From Beroe forskalii (Eukaryota; Ctenophora; Nuda; Beroida; Beroidae), in assembly GCA_011033025.1 (NCBI GenBank), contig WFMF01000265.1, positions 62,001 to 126,000 on the forward strand: 64,000 bases of DNA. The letters run 5' to 3'. Of the stretch, positions 1 to 11,179 are shown one piece after another. The first letter of the stretch is position 1, and the number at the start of each line of letters is the position of its first letter. The notes beneath the pieces are model-generated. The model was not told the DNA's origin. It ran no database searches and saw only the letters and a list, made by a program, of their open reading frames with translations. The translations under genes and the position numbers were made by a program.

Positions 1-3000
1 TTCCTTCACCAGATCAAATATGAGTTTCTCTAAATGGTGTGATGTGCATTTAGAGCATTTTCACTGCGTTATATATTGACTTAAAATAGAGAAGCCATAA
101 AACTTAAAAATGTTAAGGTCTGTTTAAGTCCTGTTCATGTGAGAACAATCATATTATATGATATTCAACCCAAGGCTATTTTAAGACAGACCAAAGTACG
201 AAATAAAAATGTTTCGAATGTATAATACTCAATTTTCTCGTCTATTTGGCTGAAAACGCACTTCACAGAGAATTTTAATCCCATTTGAGAGGCTCAAACG
301 TTTCGTTCAGAGCTCTCAAAATAAGAAAGTATTATTCTGTAATATCATAACAGGCACAAGTCTAACACTCTAGTGTAGGCGACAGCAAACTTGTTAAATA
401 TGATGTCTTAATGATGATAATATTATGACGATTATATTCAATGATTCTCATATTAGTGAAGTCAATTGTCTTTTTTTAGTTGCCGTCTGAAGACGACCGG
501 CGATTTAGCATTTAAATGAGGTCCATTCGTGAGAAATATTAGGCGGTTAGAGATCACCAATCCAGTGTTATAAACCGTGTTTATCACGACCCTGTCGACT
601 GCGTATTGTTCATTAGTTCATTCAGAGCGACCTGCAGTGTCAGTAACACAGTGTCGCAGCACATAATATAAAGCATTGAGTGCTACAGTCACAATGGCCT
701 CGTGGCTAGGTGTTAATTTATGCTAATATCTGTAGGTCAGTAAGTAATGAATATAATTAGCAATTAACTGTCTGGGCAAAACAAATACGTTACATCACTG
801 TTACACCCAGTCTGATTTTACTCTATTGTGTTGGGGAAGTCAGGGTCAATATTCTCGTGAAACAATGCGAATTTTGAATAAAAGCCATCAAATTGATGGA
901 TAATAGCCCCTGAGAATCAATATTCAGCATAAAGGAGACGTGCCCTTCTTTCTAGAAAATTTGGGCTGGAGTCTAGACTATTTGGCGCATTGTTTTGACA
1001 AATATTGGTGTCTTCTCATATTATGTTGAGTATTCTTGAGTGTTCTAAAAAAGTTCAAAAACACAGAAGATTAATCTGCTACTCACCACGTTGCATTAAA
1101 CTGCAAAAATCGGGCAAAAAATAAATGGCGTCAAATTATTTTTAAACAATTCCTTTCCAATATTATTCTACTTGTCCACCCCCTCATCCAAGACGCCATC
1201 TCCACCCTCACCCCAAGCAGACTCATCTGATCAGAGCCAGGCACTATCCCTTCTCGGGATAATAATCCTCCTGTGGACCTCGGTCCAGGCTCTCATCATC
1301 TATATACATCCGAATATCGTCACACAACATTTTATATAGATAACATAATATATTGGTATTGTTGTATCCCTGCAAAACAAATATATATTCCTTTCTGCGC
1401 TGGAAATCCATACACCGCTGTGCGTCATAAATTGACCCTTCTGAAACATGATAATGACATCACTAACAGATTCCTGTGTTCTGTACGTATCTATATATAG
1501 GTCAGATTTAGCTGAGATATATACACACAGACATATCGATAAAATATAATATATATATAAATTGCTCCTCAATACATAATGATGATGAAACTGGTTACTG
1601 TTAAACTGGACATATGTCCATACGATGGTTTATGTTATGGTTCACTCGAATTGTAGGCGATTGAGAAAGACGTAATTATCAGGATTCAGAATGGTAAATT
1701 ATTTATGATATAAACTTTTTAATTCGAGATCAGGATAATAAGTTTTATTTCAGAGACTAATAAGCTTTCAAATAATTATGTTTTATGTTGGAGTTCACGA
1801 TATTCTTAAGATCTACGGATTCAAGATTGTTGGGCGGCCATATTGCTGCATTGGCGAACGTATATTCAAATTGTGAAGGCGTTCAATTATTTTACGAGCA
1901 CATTTTCAAGAGATGTAAAACTCAAATTTCAAAAACTATTATATTAGATGCTCTCGAAATTTATGAAACCGTGTCCGAGGACTAATGGTTTTTGTACGTT
2001 TTTCAATCGGTCATTTTGACATGGATTCGTCGTGGTCCCTGATTAAGTCTGTTTAAAGAGCGTATAAAGTGCCAAGGATTAGTGTGGTTTTCACTTCGTT
2101 TCACTCCAATGACCATGTAGTAAACCATAGCCACATTGTTAAGCCTATCGAGCAACAGTCAGTAAAAGGGAATGAATGATAAACAGTTCTAATATTAAAT
2201 CCTTTTCTTAAACCAAAGAATCGTTCTGATTTATGCTCGCATGGGTTTTCATAAAGATGTATTTAAATTCCAATGGCCTTTTCCTACCCTTATTTATAAA
2301 TTTAATGCCTGTGAAATATTTAAATCGATTGGAGATGTCATCGGATCATTTAGCAGCATTTTTGCACGTTTTTGTTGATCAAAACGCACAATTTCACACA
2401 TTTTTATGACTTAAGTAGCGTCAAATTCCAGTCGGGATGCTCAGCCGACCAACTCAGGCTACATCATGTGAAAATGTATCACCAAGTATAAGTAGGAGTA
2501 TGTAATCATTACCGTGATTCCCGTGAAACAGTGTACACCACACAATGTACACAATTACAATGCTTGAGCAAGAGTACACACATAATGCTATCATAATGAC
2601 TATATATTCCATGGATATATAATATTATGTGTAGTGGCCACTCATGGATCTGTTGTAGCATGCTCACAGTCAAATAACACATATACAATGCTTTTTAACA
2701 TCCAGATGGTGTGAAATAGTAAGGTGAGGACTCAGTTTCCCGTAAAATGCTCACACGCAATGAAGTGTTGTCAATGTGTGAAAAATCGTGTGGGATTCCT
2801 GGTGGGTTCTTGTGAGATTTCTGTTCAAATCGCCTGGGATTTCTGTTAAATTCGGTAATCTGGGATTCTTCCCTTGCTTTGTCCCCCAAACTGCTGTTTG
2901 GACTCGTGAGTTACACTGTGTAATCATCAATTTTCCGTGATGCTAGTTGCACCTCTAAACATACAGTTTTATACCATCCAAAATTTTCTATTTCCATTGC

Positions 3001-6000
3001 AGACTTTGTAGCAAACCCGTGTGTAAATGTTAAATATTACCTGAGATCATCTAGAATCTCGTTTACATATCTAAATGAAATCATCAAAGTGCACCCAATA
3101 ATGTCCTGTGATTGTTTTGAAATTCAAGCCTCTGTCCAGATCCACTGTCCGTATTGTTTAACACTTTAACAAGGGGCCTGGGAATTAAAGTTCTGCAAAA
3201 TAATCCACCCATTCTGCACACTGGCTGCTAAGCCTAACGCTAAGTGCTAAACCATGCCTTAAATTTTCTCATGCACTCCAAATTTTTACCATCTCAACAC
3301 CGCAAAGGCGCAAACGCCTTTTTCCTCATTTTAATACCTACTACTTTTAGTTAGTAGTTACTCACTCAACCTTCACTTTTTCCCTCTTTAGCTATTTCCT
3401 TCTTTTTTGCTCTGTCCTTTCCGCTTTCAGCCGGATACCTAATATCCATGACTCCACCTCCAATATTACATTAACTCCTACACACTCTCTAGTGTACATA
3501 AAAACCAGCAGCCCGCATGCCAATATACGATCTGCAGTGCATACATACATATATAGGAGCCGGAACACTGATATATCCATTTAAATGTGTACCAAAACTA
3601 TTCAGAGATATTAAACTATTTCCCTATTGCTCACGACTATTCGTTGCACCTTCACATGCTATCCCATTTAATAATATTCCACTCTCGGAAAATACCCAGT
3701 GTTTCGTCATCAACGCACTTTTGTAAGCCCTGATAATGTTGTCATTTGCAAATGAATATCCATCGTGAGCATGCTTTGTATCGTTTAACAATTGAACCAT
3801 TGCTTATCGAAATTATCTGAATGTGCAGTATTATATGCATGTGCAACGTGTGGCGTCTAGACAAACCGTTTAAAAGTTATCTGATAAAAATTATATTGCT
3901 ATTATATGTGTACAGTTTAAATGATTCATATGTGTGATAGAAAGTAGTTTAAAATTATTCATTGCCATTATGTAACGCTGCAGTTTATTTTGTATGATAT
4001 TTAAAAACAAAGTCTTTTTAAAAAGGCCTGATCTTGGAGATATCTGTATGAGCTATTGGTTTAAAAATAAGCCTTGTAGAGTGTACAAGTCTAACTGGCT
4101 GTGTTCAGGACCTTATCGAAAGGAATTGGGAAAATGAAGACTCAGGAGCCTAAAAAGAAATGCAAATTATGCTAATCAATGGCAAAATTCACCTACGATA
4201 ATTATGATTGAAGGCCAAGAACTATAGAAATTAATTGCTTTTCAGAATGAATCACGTGTATTTCATAGAACAGTTTAGTCTCTGTGTCGCCGTGGTATGA
4301 GTGCAGTGTCGCCAATGTTTGCATTTACTGTCGCCCCACTGTTTCAGTGCCACCATACTTCCATATTATATCTGTCGCCTTTAACTTGTACATGGCATTG
4401 TGGCAACTGGATATAGATCTACTCAGAAAGATAGTGCACTGAGATTTCAAACTTACGATTTTGATGAGAAGTCAAATTCATGTTATCAGTGATAGAAAAA
4501 AAGATTGTATTTGTAAAAGTGTGATCATTGTACAAGACCAAGTCAAGATCATCGGTCATCGGTATACATTGTTGACTGAGTTTTTGTAACGCTGTTTTGC
4601 AAAGTTTGATGACGTTATCATAAATTGGTCTCATCTCAGATCATGTGATTCAGATAATCGAAAACTGGCTTTTCTGGTTAATTAACATTAAATGGAGAAT
4701 TGTAGGTAACTAATTTTAATTGTAATCAATGTTTAGGCGACTCAGATATCAATATTTATTATTCTAGTCCGGTTCCAACTTCCCTTCACTTATTGCTCTA
4801 TTGGCGAAAGCAATCAATGGAAGTAGCAATTTCGTCAATATATCGCTAAATTAATAAATGCCCATTTACTAACAACTACCTAACTATCAACTACTTAGTG
4901 ACTCTATCCTCTATTAGTGACTCTATCCTGTGTCCACCAATAGAAAGTAAATTGTGCTTATCACCAGTTTTATTATCACACTCCCTGTATATTAATATTA
5001 AAGTTTATATCACAGTTCGAATTTAATGAAAGTGTTAATTTCACAGCTACGATATTAATTGGTAATTGTTAGCGACTTCATTGTCAGAGTTTAAGCTGGT
5101 TACTTTATTACGTCAAATCACCTTTATTTTCTAGGGGCTTCATAAGTAGCATGTATCAGTGATGGTGATATAACTGCAAATCACTAGTGATTTGTGGTTG
5201 TATCACCATCACGTTTTATCATGGGTGAGGGCAAGTGTTAATTAAACTGAGGGTGTTAATTCAGTAACACTGAATAATCTTAGCGTTATCAAAGATAATC
5301 ATATTCATGATAAATTATCATGATAACTGGGTGTACTGAATGATCTGACTAGTATGATCATCTTATGCCCACCCAAAATGTGATATGACGCCATACTCCA
5401 ATCAATTGGATCTTGTATTCAGAAAGTGGCTCAGAAACTTCGCTTCAACAGGACTGAGGGCACAAACTGGCTCTAAAATAAGTTGAAATTGATGAAATGG
5501 GTATTAAATCAGTTTTAGAATAGAGTACTGAGTTAAAGTACCATATATAATAATAGTACTGTAATTATTATTTTTCAAATATGAATTTCATTTAAGTGAC
5601 GTCATTTAACAACTAAAGTAAATGTAAATGTCTAATATATGACTTCACGTTAAAATAATATCAGCCTCCTCAATATTCTCCGTTTAAACCATGATACTGA
5701 CATCACTCGTAACCGCCTACTTTTCGAGAAAGTTCCTCCAACATACATGATCATTATAACCGAGAGCCTATTACTCCTTGCGTCACCGATAAGATTGCAC
5801 ATAAGTGTTCCTTTGTGTTAGATAATGGCTCGAAATATATATAGTACTGCAGACCTTGACTAACATTTGAACGGTTCGAGATGAGCGAAGTCTGAGAAAG
5901 CCTGATACCGTTAAATGTATTACTTGTTTAAACACAAGGAAATATTTTATTCTTTTAGCTTTCATTATGCAAGCTCAGCATACTGCCCTTTTCCTTGGCT

Positions 6001-6574
6001 TTCATCTTTTCCAATAGGGTTCTTCTATCAAAGTTGAAGCACAATTCAACTTAACTTTCAACCAATCAAATTGAAGATAAGTTGAATAGGTGATGTAAAA
6101 CTCATTAACCACCAATGACATTGACTACCAATAATGCAGCCCCTCGTTAAATGTCTTGACAATTTCAACCAATGGCAACCCTGCATCTCACACACACAAT
6201 CACTTATCACACACTATGTCAAATACGTGTATCTCCAGTGTATTATATAAAGTCGACGGTAGCGTTATAATAATGTACCATTTATATAAGTAAGAAATAT
6301 CTTACTTGCTGCACTCAGAAAATACGCACTTCTGCGTCAGCAATTCACCACTTAAAACCTTGATTATGACATCAAAAAACCCTCATTTCTTTCCCTTGCA
6401 GAGCACATTAAATGTACTCTCTCTCTCTGAGCTCCGATATGTCTGATAAAGATAATATCTATTGACGCTACATTTTAATATCCTTGACATGATAACATTT
6501 GCAGTAAGAGATGCACCAAGTAGGCAGAAATGTGAGAGATATGAGAGGGCATTAGATAGTGTACTGATGAGAAA
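1..6574. other. No gene recognised
   Basis: AT-rich sequence with only short chance ORFs (at most 90 codons, none with splice context). The only clear structure is the hairpin at 5159-5212. Confidence 0.6.
5159..5212. repeat. 54-bp inverted repeat
   Basis: GTGATGGTGATATAACTGC, AAATCAC and their near-perfect reverse complement meet at an ACTAGT centre, with about three mismatches. It is probably a remnant of a small palindromic element. Confidence 0.7.
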
Positions 6575-6927
6575 GTGTGCTTGTATTGTATTGTATTGTA
6601 TTGTATTGTATTGTATTGTATTGTATTGTATTGTATATTGTATTGTATTGTATTGTATTGTATTGTATTGTATTGTATTGTATTGTATTGTATTGTATTG
6701 TATTGTATTGTATTGTACTCTGTATTGTATTGTATTGTATTGTATTGTATTGTATTGTATTGTATTGTATTGTATTGTGTATTGTATTGTATTGTATTGT
6801 ATTGTATTGTATTGACGTATTGTATTGACGTATTGTATTGTATTGTATTGTGTATTCTATTGTATTGTATTGTATTGTATTGTGTATTGTATTGTATTGT
6901 GTATTGTATTGTATTGTATTGTATTGT
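6575..6927. repeat. (TATTG)n microsatellite
   Basis: About 70 copies of the pentamer TATTG, with a few TATTGACG and TGTATTG interruptions. Because 5 is not a multiple of 3 and the unit has no stop, forward and reverse frames stay open and give repeated YCIVL or QYNTI translations. These are not genes. Confidence 0.97.
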
Positions 6928-7109
6928 AACGCACAACTAACCAGTAACCAGTATATCTAACACACAACTAACCAGTACTTCAATTAACTGTTGTTTCTAA
7001 CACACAACTAACACTTGACTAACCAGTGTTTCTAAGCTCGCACAACTAACCAGTACTTCAATTAACTGGAGTTTCTAACACACAACTAACACACCACTAA
7101 CCAGTGCCT
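6928..7109. repeat. Tandem repeat of CACAACTAACCAGT units
   Basis: CACACAACTAACCAGTAC, TTCAATTAACTG and GTTTCTAA recur several times with a variable 40-85-bp spacing. It lies just beyond the stop codon of host gene 1. Confidence 0.75.
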
Positions 7110-7482
7110 CTAACTAACCAGTATCTCGAGTACATGCTGCAGGTATTTCATAAGAGCCCTCTCCTCCCGATGAGCTCTTCTACACGAGTGATGACTGCTC
7201 CGCACCACCTCCCTGCCTTCCTCGTCCACATGAACTCGTGACGAGGCGCCACTCCCACCTCTTCCGGCACCTTCACCCCTCCCGGCGCCTTCACCCCGCC
7301 CGGCGCCGCCTCGTTTCCTCTTCGCTCGGTGGTCCTCCGCCCGTCTGCTCCGGTATGACGTGTCCATGGCGGACAGGAGCTCCGAAAGGAGCTGTATTTT
7401 GAAGGAGTCAGAGACACTGTCTTCCAGACACTGGATTATTGCACGTGCAGCGGTGTGGGAACGCGCGCTGTTCAGACCGCAG
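7110..7482 (-). CDS. Host gene 1, last exon with stop codon
   Basis: The acceptor is CTCCCTCAG|CTGCGG. It encodes a probable helical region (SCGLNSARSHTAARAIIQ, CLEDSVSDSFKIQLLSELL) followed by an RGEGAGRGEGAGRG repeat and a final KYLQHVLEILVS before TAG at 7110-7112. The stop overlaps a GTTAGT donor-like word, so a further exon to the left is not excluded. No AATAAA was noticed in the following 150 bp, which is tandem repeat. Confidence 0.65.
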
Positions 7483-9830
7483 CTGAGGGAGGGTGGGGTT
7501 AGTGGGTGGAATGGAGGAGCAACATTCAGACTTTGTTTCAGAATTTAAAGTTTAGGGCACTGAAAAGAACATGATCTATGAATTATGAATAGCAGGGCGC
7601 TACTCTGATCATTAGTCGACAGATGCTTCACTTCAATACTTTATAGAAACTTCCATTCCCTCAACCTACCTTCGTTTCACGTGTCGGATAAGGTCCTGTG
7701 AGAGTAGGGTGGGGTCGACACAGTCGTGTTCTTTCGGCTCTTCCGCCTTCTGAGAATAAAGGAACTAGTTAGTTATCATACAAAATCAAAGGTGTTTGGA
7801 AAAGTAGGCGTGAAGTCGCTTAAAACGGTCCAAATCGTTTTTCAGGTAAATTCAGTGCAATTTTTGGACTCCAGGGTCAAATCGTTCCCTGTATATCTAC
7901 TACTAAACGGGGGATGGGCCTGCGAGGGCCCATGCGGCGCCCAGGAGAGGAAGCTGCTTGCCGAGACAAGCGCTTTCGTGCTCCCGGCCGCCCGGATGGG
8001 ACGAGAGTATATCAAATCTCAACCATTCCGTTTAAACTTCAATCCCTTGAATTCCATGATCCCTTCATCCCCACCCTTCCACTATTTACCTTGCGTTTGG
8101 GCAGTCTGGCAGGAGTCTGGTTGTCTGCAGTCTGCAGAGTATCACTCTGCTGCTGCTGTAGTTGCTGAAGCTGCTGCTGAGGAACTCCGAAGGGGAACCA
8201 CATGAAGGGAACGTTAGGGAGCAGGCCGCTGTTAGGGAATGGGGCCGGGTGGGTCCCGAACACCTGCTGCTGGGTCATCAGAGGGGGCGGGTGGGGAGTG
8301 AGAGGTGGAGCGGGAGGGACTGAGGTGGGCAGAGGTGGGTACAGCTGGTCCGTCTGAAGAGAGGGGGGAGGTGGAGTGAAAGCTCAGAACTGAAAGAACT
8401 ACAGACAGTACGAGGCAAAAAAATAACAATTGATGGTCAGTATTAACTGTAGCGAAAGCGCTTGTGACACGAATGCAGTATGCCTATCATGCAGAGTTTG
8501 GCAGATTACCAAGAGTTCTAAAGACATGACTCAGAAATATCAAATAACACAACATTATTACTAATAGTCCTGTGGTTCCCTCATGTATTTTGGTTAGAGT
8601 TCATGCATAGGGCGTGGTGTTAAATTACTGTAACTAGAAATAGCCTTCAAAATTTGAATGCCCCCAAAAATGCAGCATATTTTGAATGATTACTAATTGC
8701 CAAAACTCCGGCATCTTAATTCTAAATTCAAATCTATTTGCAGAGTTTAAAATGAGTTTAGGTAACTGATAACTCTGAACGGTAGAATCTTTTACTTGAT
8801 CAGAAAGGCAGTAGCCAAAATCACTCAGAGATTAAAATCAAGCAAACCACAATAACAAACTTGCCGGTTCATTAAAGATTGAACTTACCGGTTTTGCGAT
8901 CTATATCCCAGAAAACCGAACTTACCGGTTTATGCGGTTTATTTTCCGGCTCGTACTGGAGATCCTCCGGTTCAGGAGTGGGTTGTGGCGCTGTTGGAGC
9001 ACTCGGCGGGGACTCCGGTTGCTGGGGTGATGGTGCAGGGGGAGCAGGGTTCCTATTGGCTACTTCCTGATCAGGAGCTGTCACGTGACCGTTAGCGTGA
9101 GGGGTAGCGCGTGAGGAGCTGCGGCGCGTGCTGCCATGGCGATGGTTGCTAGGGCGATGCTGCGCGTTGCTTGGGCGATGCGGCGCGTTGGTGGGGCGTG
9201 GCTGAGTGCTCACGTGAGCGGTTACTTCCGCTTCAGTTCTGACAACAGGGGAGGGAGGAGAGGGAGGGGCAGTGGGAGATCTGGGAGCGTCTTCTCTCCT
9301 GAGAGGAGTCTTATTAACTAATTAATTAATTAGAAGATAATTTACTAATTAACTAATTAATATGAAGGGGGATATATGCATTCGACTCCATCATAAGGAC
9401 AGCAGGAATGGTACTAACTCGACATTGACTTTGATCTTCTTTTTAGATGTACTCTTTTCAATTCCAAGGGTTTTCTTTATTTTCATCAACCATCCTTTAG
9501 ACTTTGGATCCGTTGACTGAAAGAAAGATCGAATAATAACCTGATGAATGAGCTTAAATTATTATGCAAAAGAAAACCATAAAAGCAGCTTTGATTTTGG
9601 CCGACCGATAATACTGAAAAATCCAATTAAACCAACCCCCGTCCCACACTCTAACTCACGTAGCTAGCAAAGTGGTATGAGTCCGTGTTTATCTTGGCAT
9701 TGCGGGTCTGCACCCCGCAGCTTTGGGAGGAAGAGGGAGCAGGGGGAGTGGAATAGGGAACAGGGGGAGTGGCAGTCACCACAGGGGCTTCAATCCTCAC
9801 GATGTCATCACTGTCAGAGGTACCGGAGAG
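7110..9830 (-). CDS. Minus-strand host gene, 3' part (six exons to the stop codon)
   Basis: Six exons join with correct phases: 9660-9830, 9419-9516, 8926-9298, 8090-8353, 7670-7749 and 7110-7482. The product (452 residues here) begins with a Ser/Pro stretch and a short conserved-looking basic piece (KGWLMKIKKTLGIEKS). A proline- and arginine-rich linker and a Gln-rich stretch follow. The end is a probable helical segment (SQDLIRHVKRSCGLNSARS, then AARAIIQCLEDSVSDSFKIQ, LLSELLSAMD) and an Arg/Gly-rich tail. No enzyme motif or membrane segment is seen. No start codon is visible upstream of 9830, which with the phase-0 acceptor suggests these are the last exons of the gene at 47.8-61.2 kb. A separate gene with undetected first exons is the alternative. 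Confidence 0.7.
7670..7749 (-). CDS. Host gene 1, exon
   Basis: The acceptor is CTTTATTCTCAG|AAGGC and the donor is CGAAG|GTAGGT. It encodes KAEEPKEHDCVDPTLLSQD then LIRHVKR. It leaves two bases, as the last exon requires. Confidence 0.7.
8090..8353 (-). CDS. Host gene 1, exon (Pro- and Gln-rich)
   Basis: The acceptor is CCTCTCTTCAG|ACGGA and the donor is CGCAAG|GTAAAT, 88 codons, phase 0. It encodes LYPPLPTSVPPAPPL, then a hydrophobic NVPFMWFPFGVP and a Gln run from CAG codons, ending ARLPKRK. Confidence 0.75.
8926..9298 (-). CDS. Host gene 1, exon (Pro/Arg/Ser-rich, repeat-coded)
   Basis: The acceptor CCTCTCAG|GAGAG fits the carried phase and the donor CCG|GTAAGT is strong. It contains a short duplicated RPSNAQHRPSNHRH-type repeat and a Pro/Ala linker. 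A second donor-like copy (ACCG|GTAAGTTC, exon end 8889) lies 37 nt downstream and would change the frame. Confidence 0.7.
9419..9516 (-). CDS. Host gene 1, exon with basic segment
   Basis: The acceptor is TTTCTTTCAG|TCAAC and the donor is GTCGA|GTTAGT. It encodes STDPKSKGWLMKIKKTLGI then EKSTSKKKIKVNV. The Lys-rich, Trp-containing stretch could bind membrane or nucleic acid (inference). Confidence 0.65.
9660..9830 (-). CDS. Host gene 1, exon (3' part)
   Basis: The acceptor is CTCATTTCAG|CTCTC and the donor is GCTAC|GTGAGT, 57 codons, phase 0. It encodes SGTSDSDDIVRIEAPVV, a Pro/Ser linker and CGVQTRNAKINTDSYHFASY. Confidence 0.7.
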
Positions 9831-10576
9831 CTGAAATGAGGGGTAGGGATCAGAATAAGTTATAATCTGGGTTAGGGGGAGCGTGGGGGTAAACAAATTA
9901 TTATCGGGTGGCAAAGTTGGGGTCAAAAGGTGATCTCGAGTTTATCAAATAATCATTAATATTTTGATAATAAAATTCCAACCCTAACCACTATCCCACG
10001 GTCCACCCTAAAAATGCCCTATCCACATTTCCAGTGATTCCACGCCACACTTTATAACTGTGGGGTTGATGTAGTGTCTCTTAATCCTGCTTTTGTACTA
10101 TGATTAGACACTTTTATCTTTATTTGAAACGAGAAGAAAAAATATATTCCCATACTTTTCGGAGTTTCCTTATGCTCTCAGAGAAGACATAAGAACCAAA
10201 TGTAGAGATCATTGTTCGGAGAATTGAGCGAAATACTCAAGATTCAATTTTACTGTGATAAAACTTAAAGTTTTTTGAAGTTTAAACCAACAGATTACAC
10301 TGGATTGAAATAAAGCTTAAAAGATAGCAAACAAAATAACTGTATTTATACAACAGGGGTAAATGCAGTTGCATTTCATGTAATTGTGGTTGAGATAAGA
10401 TAAGGTCAAAGGTGGTAGTATTGGTTCGTGATAAAAAGAGAAAGCTATGAGAAAACATCAGCTGGTGATACTATTGTATAGTATAGTGTATTGTATAGTA
10501 TAGTGTATTTCACTGCTGATATAAGCTAAACATTGTCGATCCCATCAAAATTTCATGGATTCCAACCACACATAAT

Positions 10577-10879
10577 ATGCTGATTGTTGAAACCAATGTT
10601 ACGGGTCCCGTGTTCTACACCCGTTACCCAGGAAATATGAAATTTATCAATGATATTGGGGAACTCGACATACCATCTATTACTATACAGTACCCAGGAA
10701 ATATGAAATTTGTCAACGATCATGGAGAATTCGACATACCATCTAACAAATCACAAGATCAGACAGTGAACCACAACTGGAGAAGATGGACCTCTGAATC
10801 AGACAGTGAACCACAACTGGAGAGGATGGACCTCTCAGAACACAAACTTGCAGTCAATGTAGTGAAATGCAGTAAATGA
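10577..10879 (+). CDS. Small ORF with internal duplications (100 codons)
   Basis: The frame holds two copies of YPGNMKF(I/V)ND(I/H)GE(L/F)DIPS, 57-60 bp apart in DNA, and a second duplication of SD(Q/S)EPQLERMDL type. The copies differ at several bases yet keep the frame, which mildly favours coding, but there is no splice or promoter support. No homolog is recognised. It lies in the giant intron on the opposite strand to host gene 1. Confidence 0.25.
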   Translation: MLIVETNVTGPVFYTRYPGNMKFINDIGELDIPSITIQYPGNMKFVNDHGEFDIPSNKSQDQTVNHNWRRWTSESDSEPQLERMDLSEHKLAVNVVKCSK

Positions 10880-10974
10880 TTCATTTTGACATGCATACAC
10901 AATTATATATATCACTATTCAAATATTGGCGGCTGCCACCATTGGCCATGTGCTTTACAGAGCATGATAATACA

Positions 10975-11165
10975 AGCAGAGCAGTGTGAATAGTCATGTT
11001 TATCCCTTATAAGGAAATATCAATGGAGGTTAACAGTGTGAATTTACATGTTTATCCCCAAATAAGGGAATTTCAAAAAAGAAGTTGTATCTGCTACCAG
11101 TGTGAATTTACATGTATATCCCTTTATAAAATAAAAGGAAATGTCAAAAGAAGTGCAAAGCAGAT
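10975..11165. repeat. Tandem ~60-bp repeat, three degenerate copies
   Basis: CAGTGTGAATTTACATGT followed by TATCCC recurs near 10,983, 11,035 and 11,099. Confidence 0.6.
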
Positions 11166-11179
11166 GATTTTGATTTAAG

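Noticed and set aside
26-2900. Short frames at 1273-1985 and 2695-2889
   Set aside because: Length and composition are as expected by chance in AT-rich DNA, with no splice or promoter context.
6462-6940. Long open frames on both strands (up to 153 codons of YCIVL or QYNTI repeats)
   Set aside because: They are translations of the (TATTG)n microsatellite, which has no stop in most frames.
7726-8205. 159-codon plus-strand frame
   Set aside because: It overlaps the minus-strand exon 8090-8353 and lies opposite the exon at 7670-7749; the minus strand explains the composition. The GC-rich patch at 7,905-8,000 remains unexplained.
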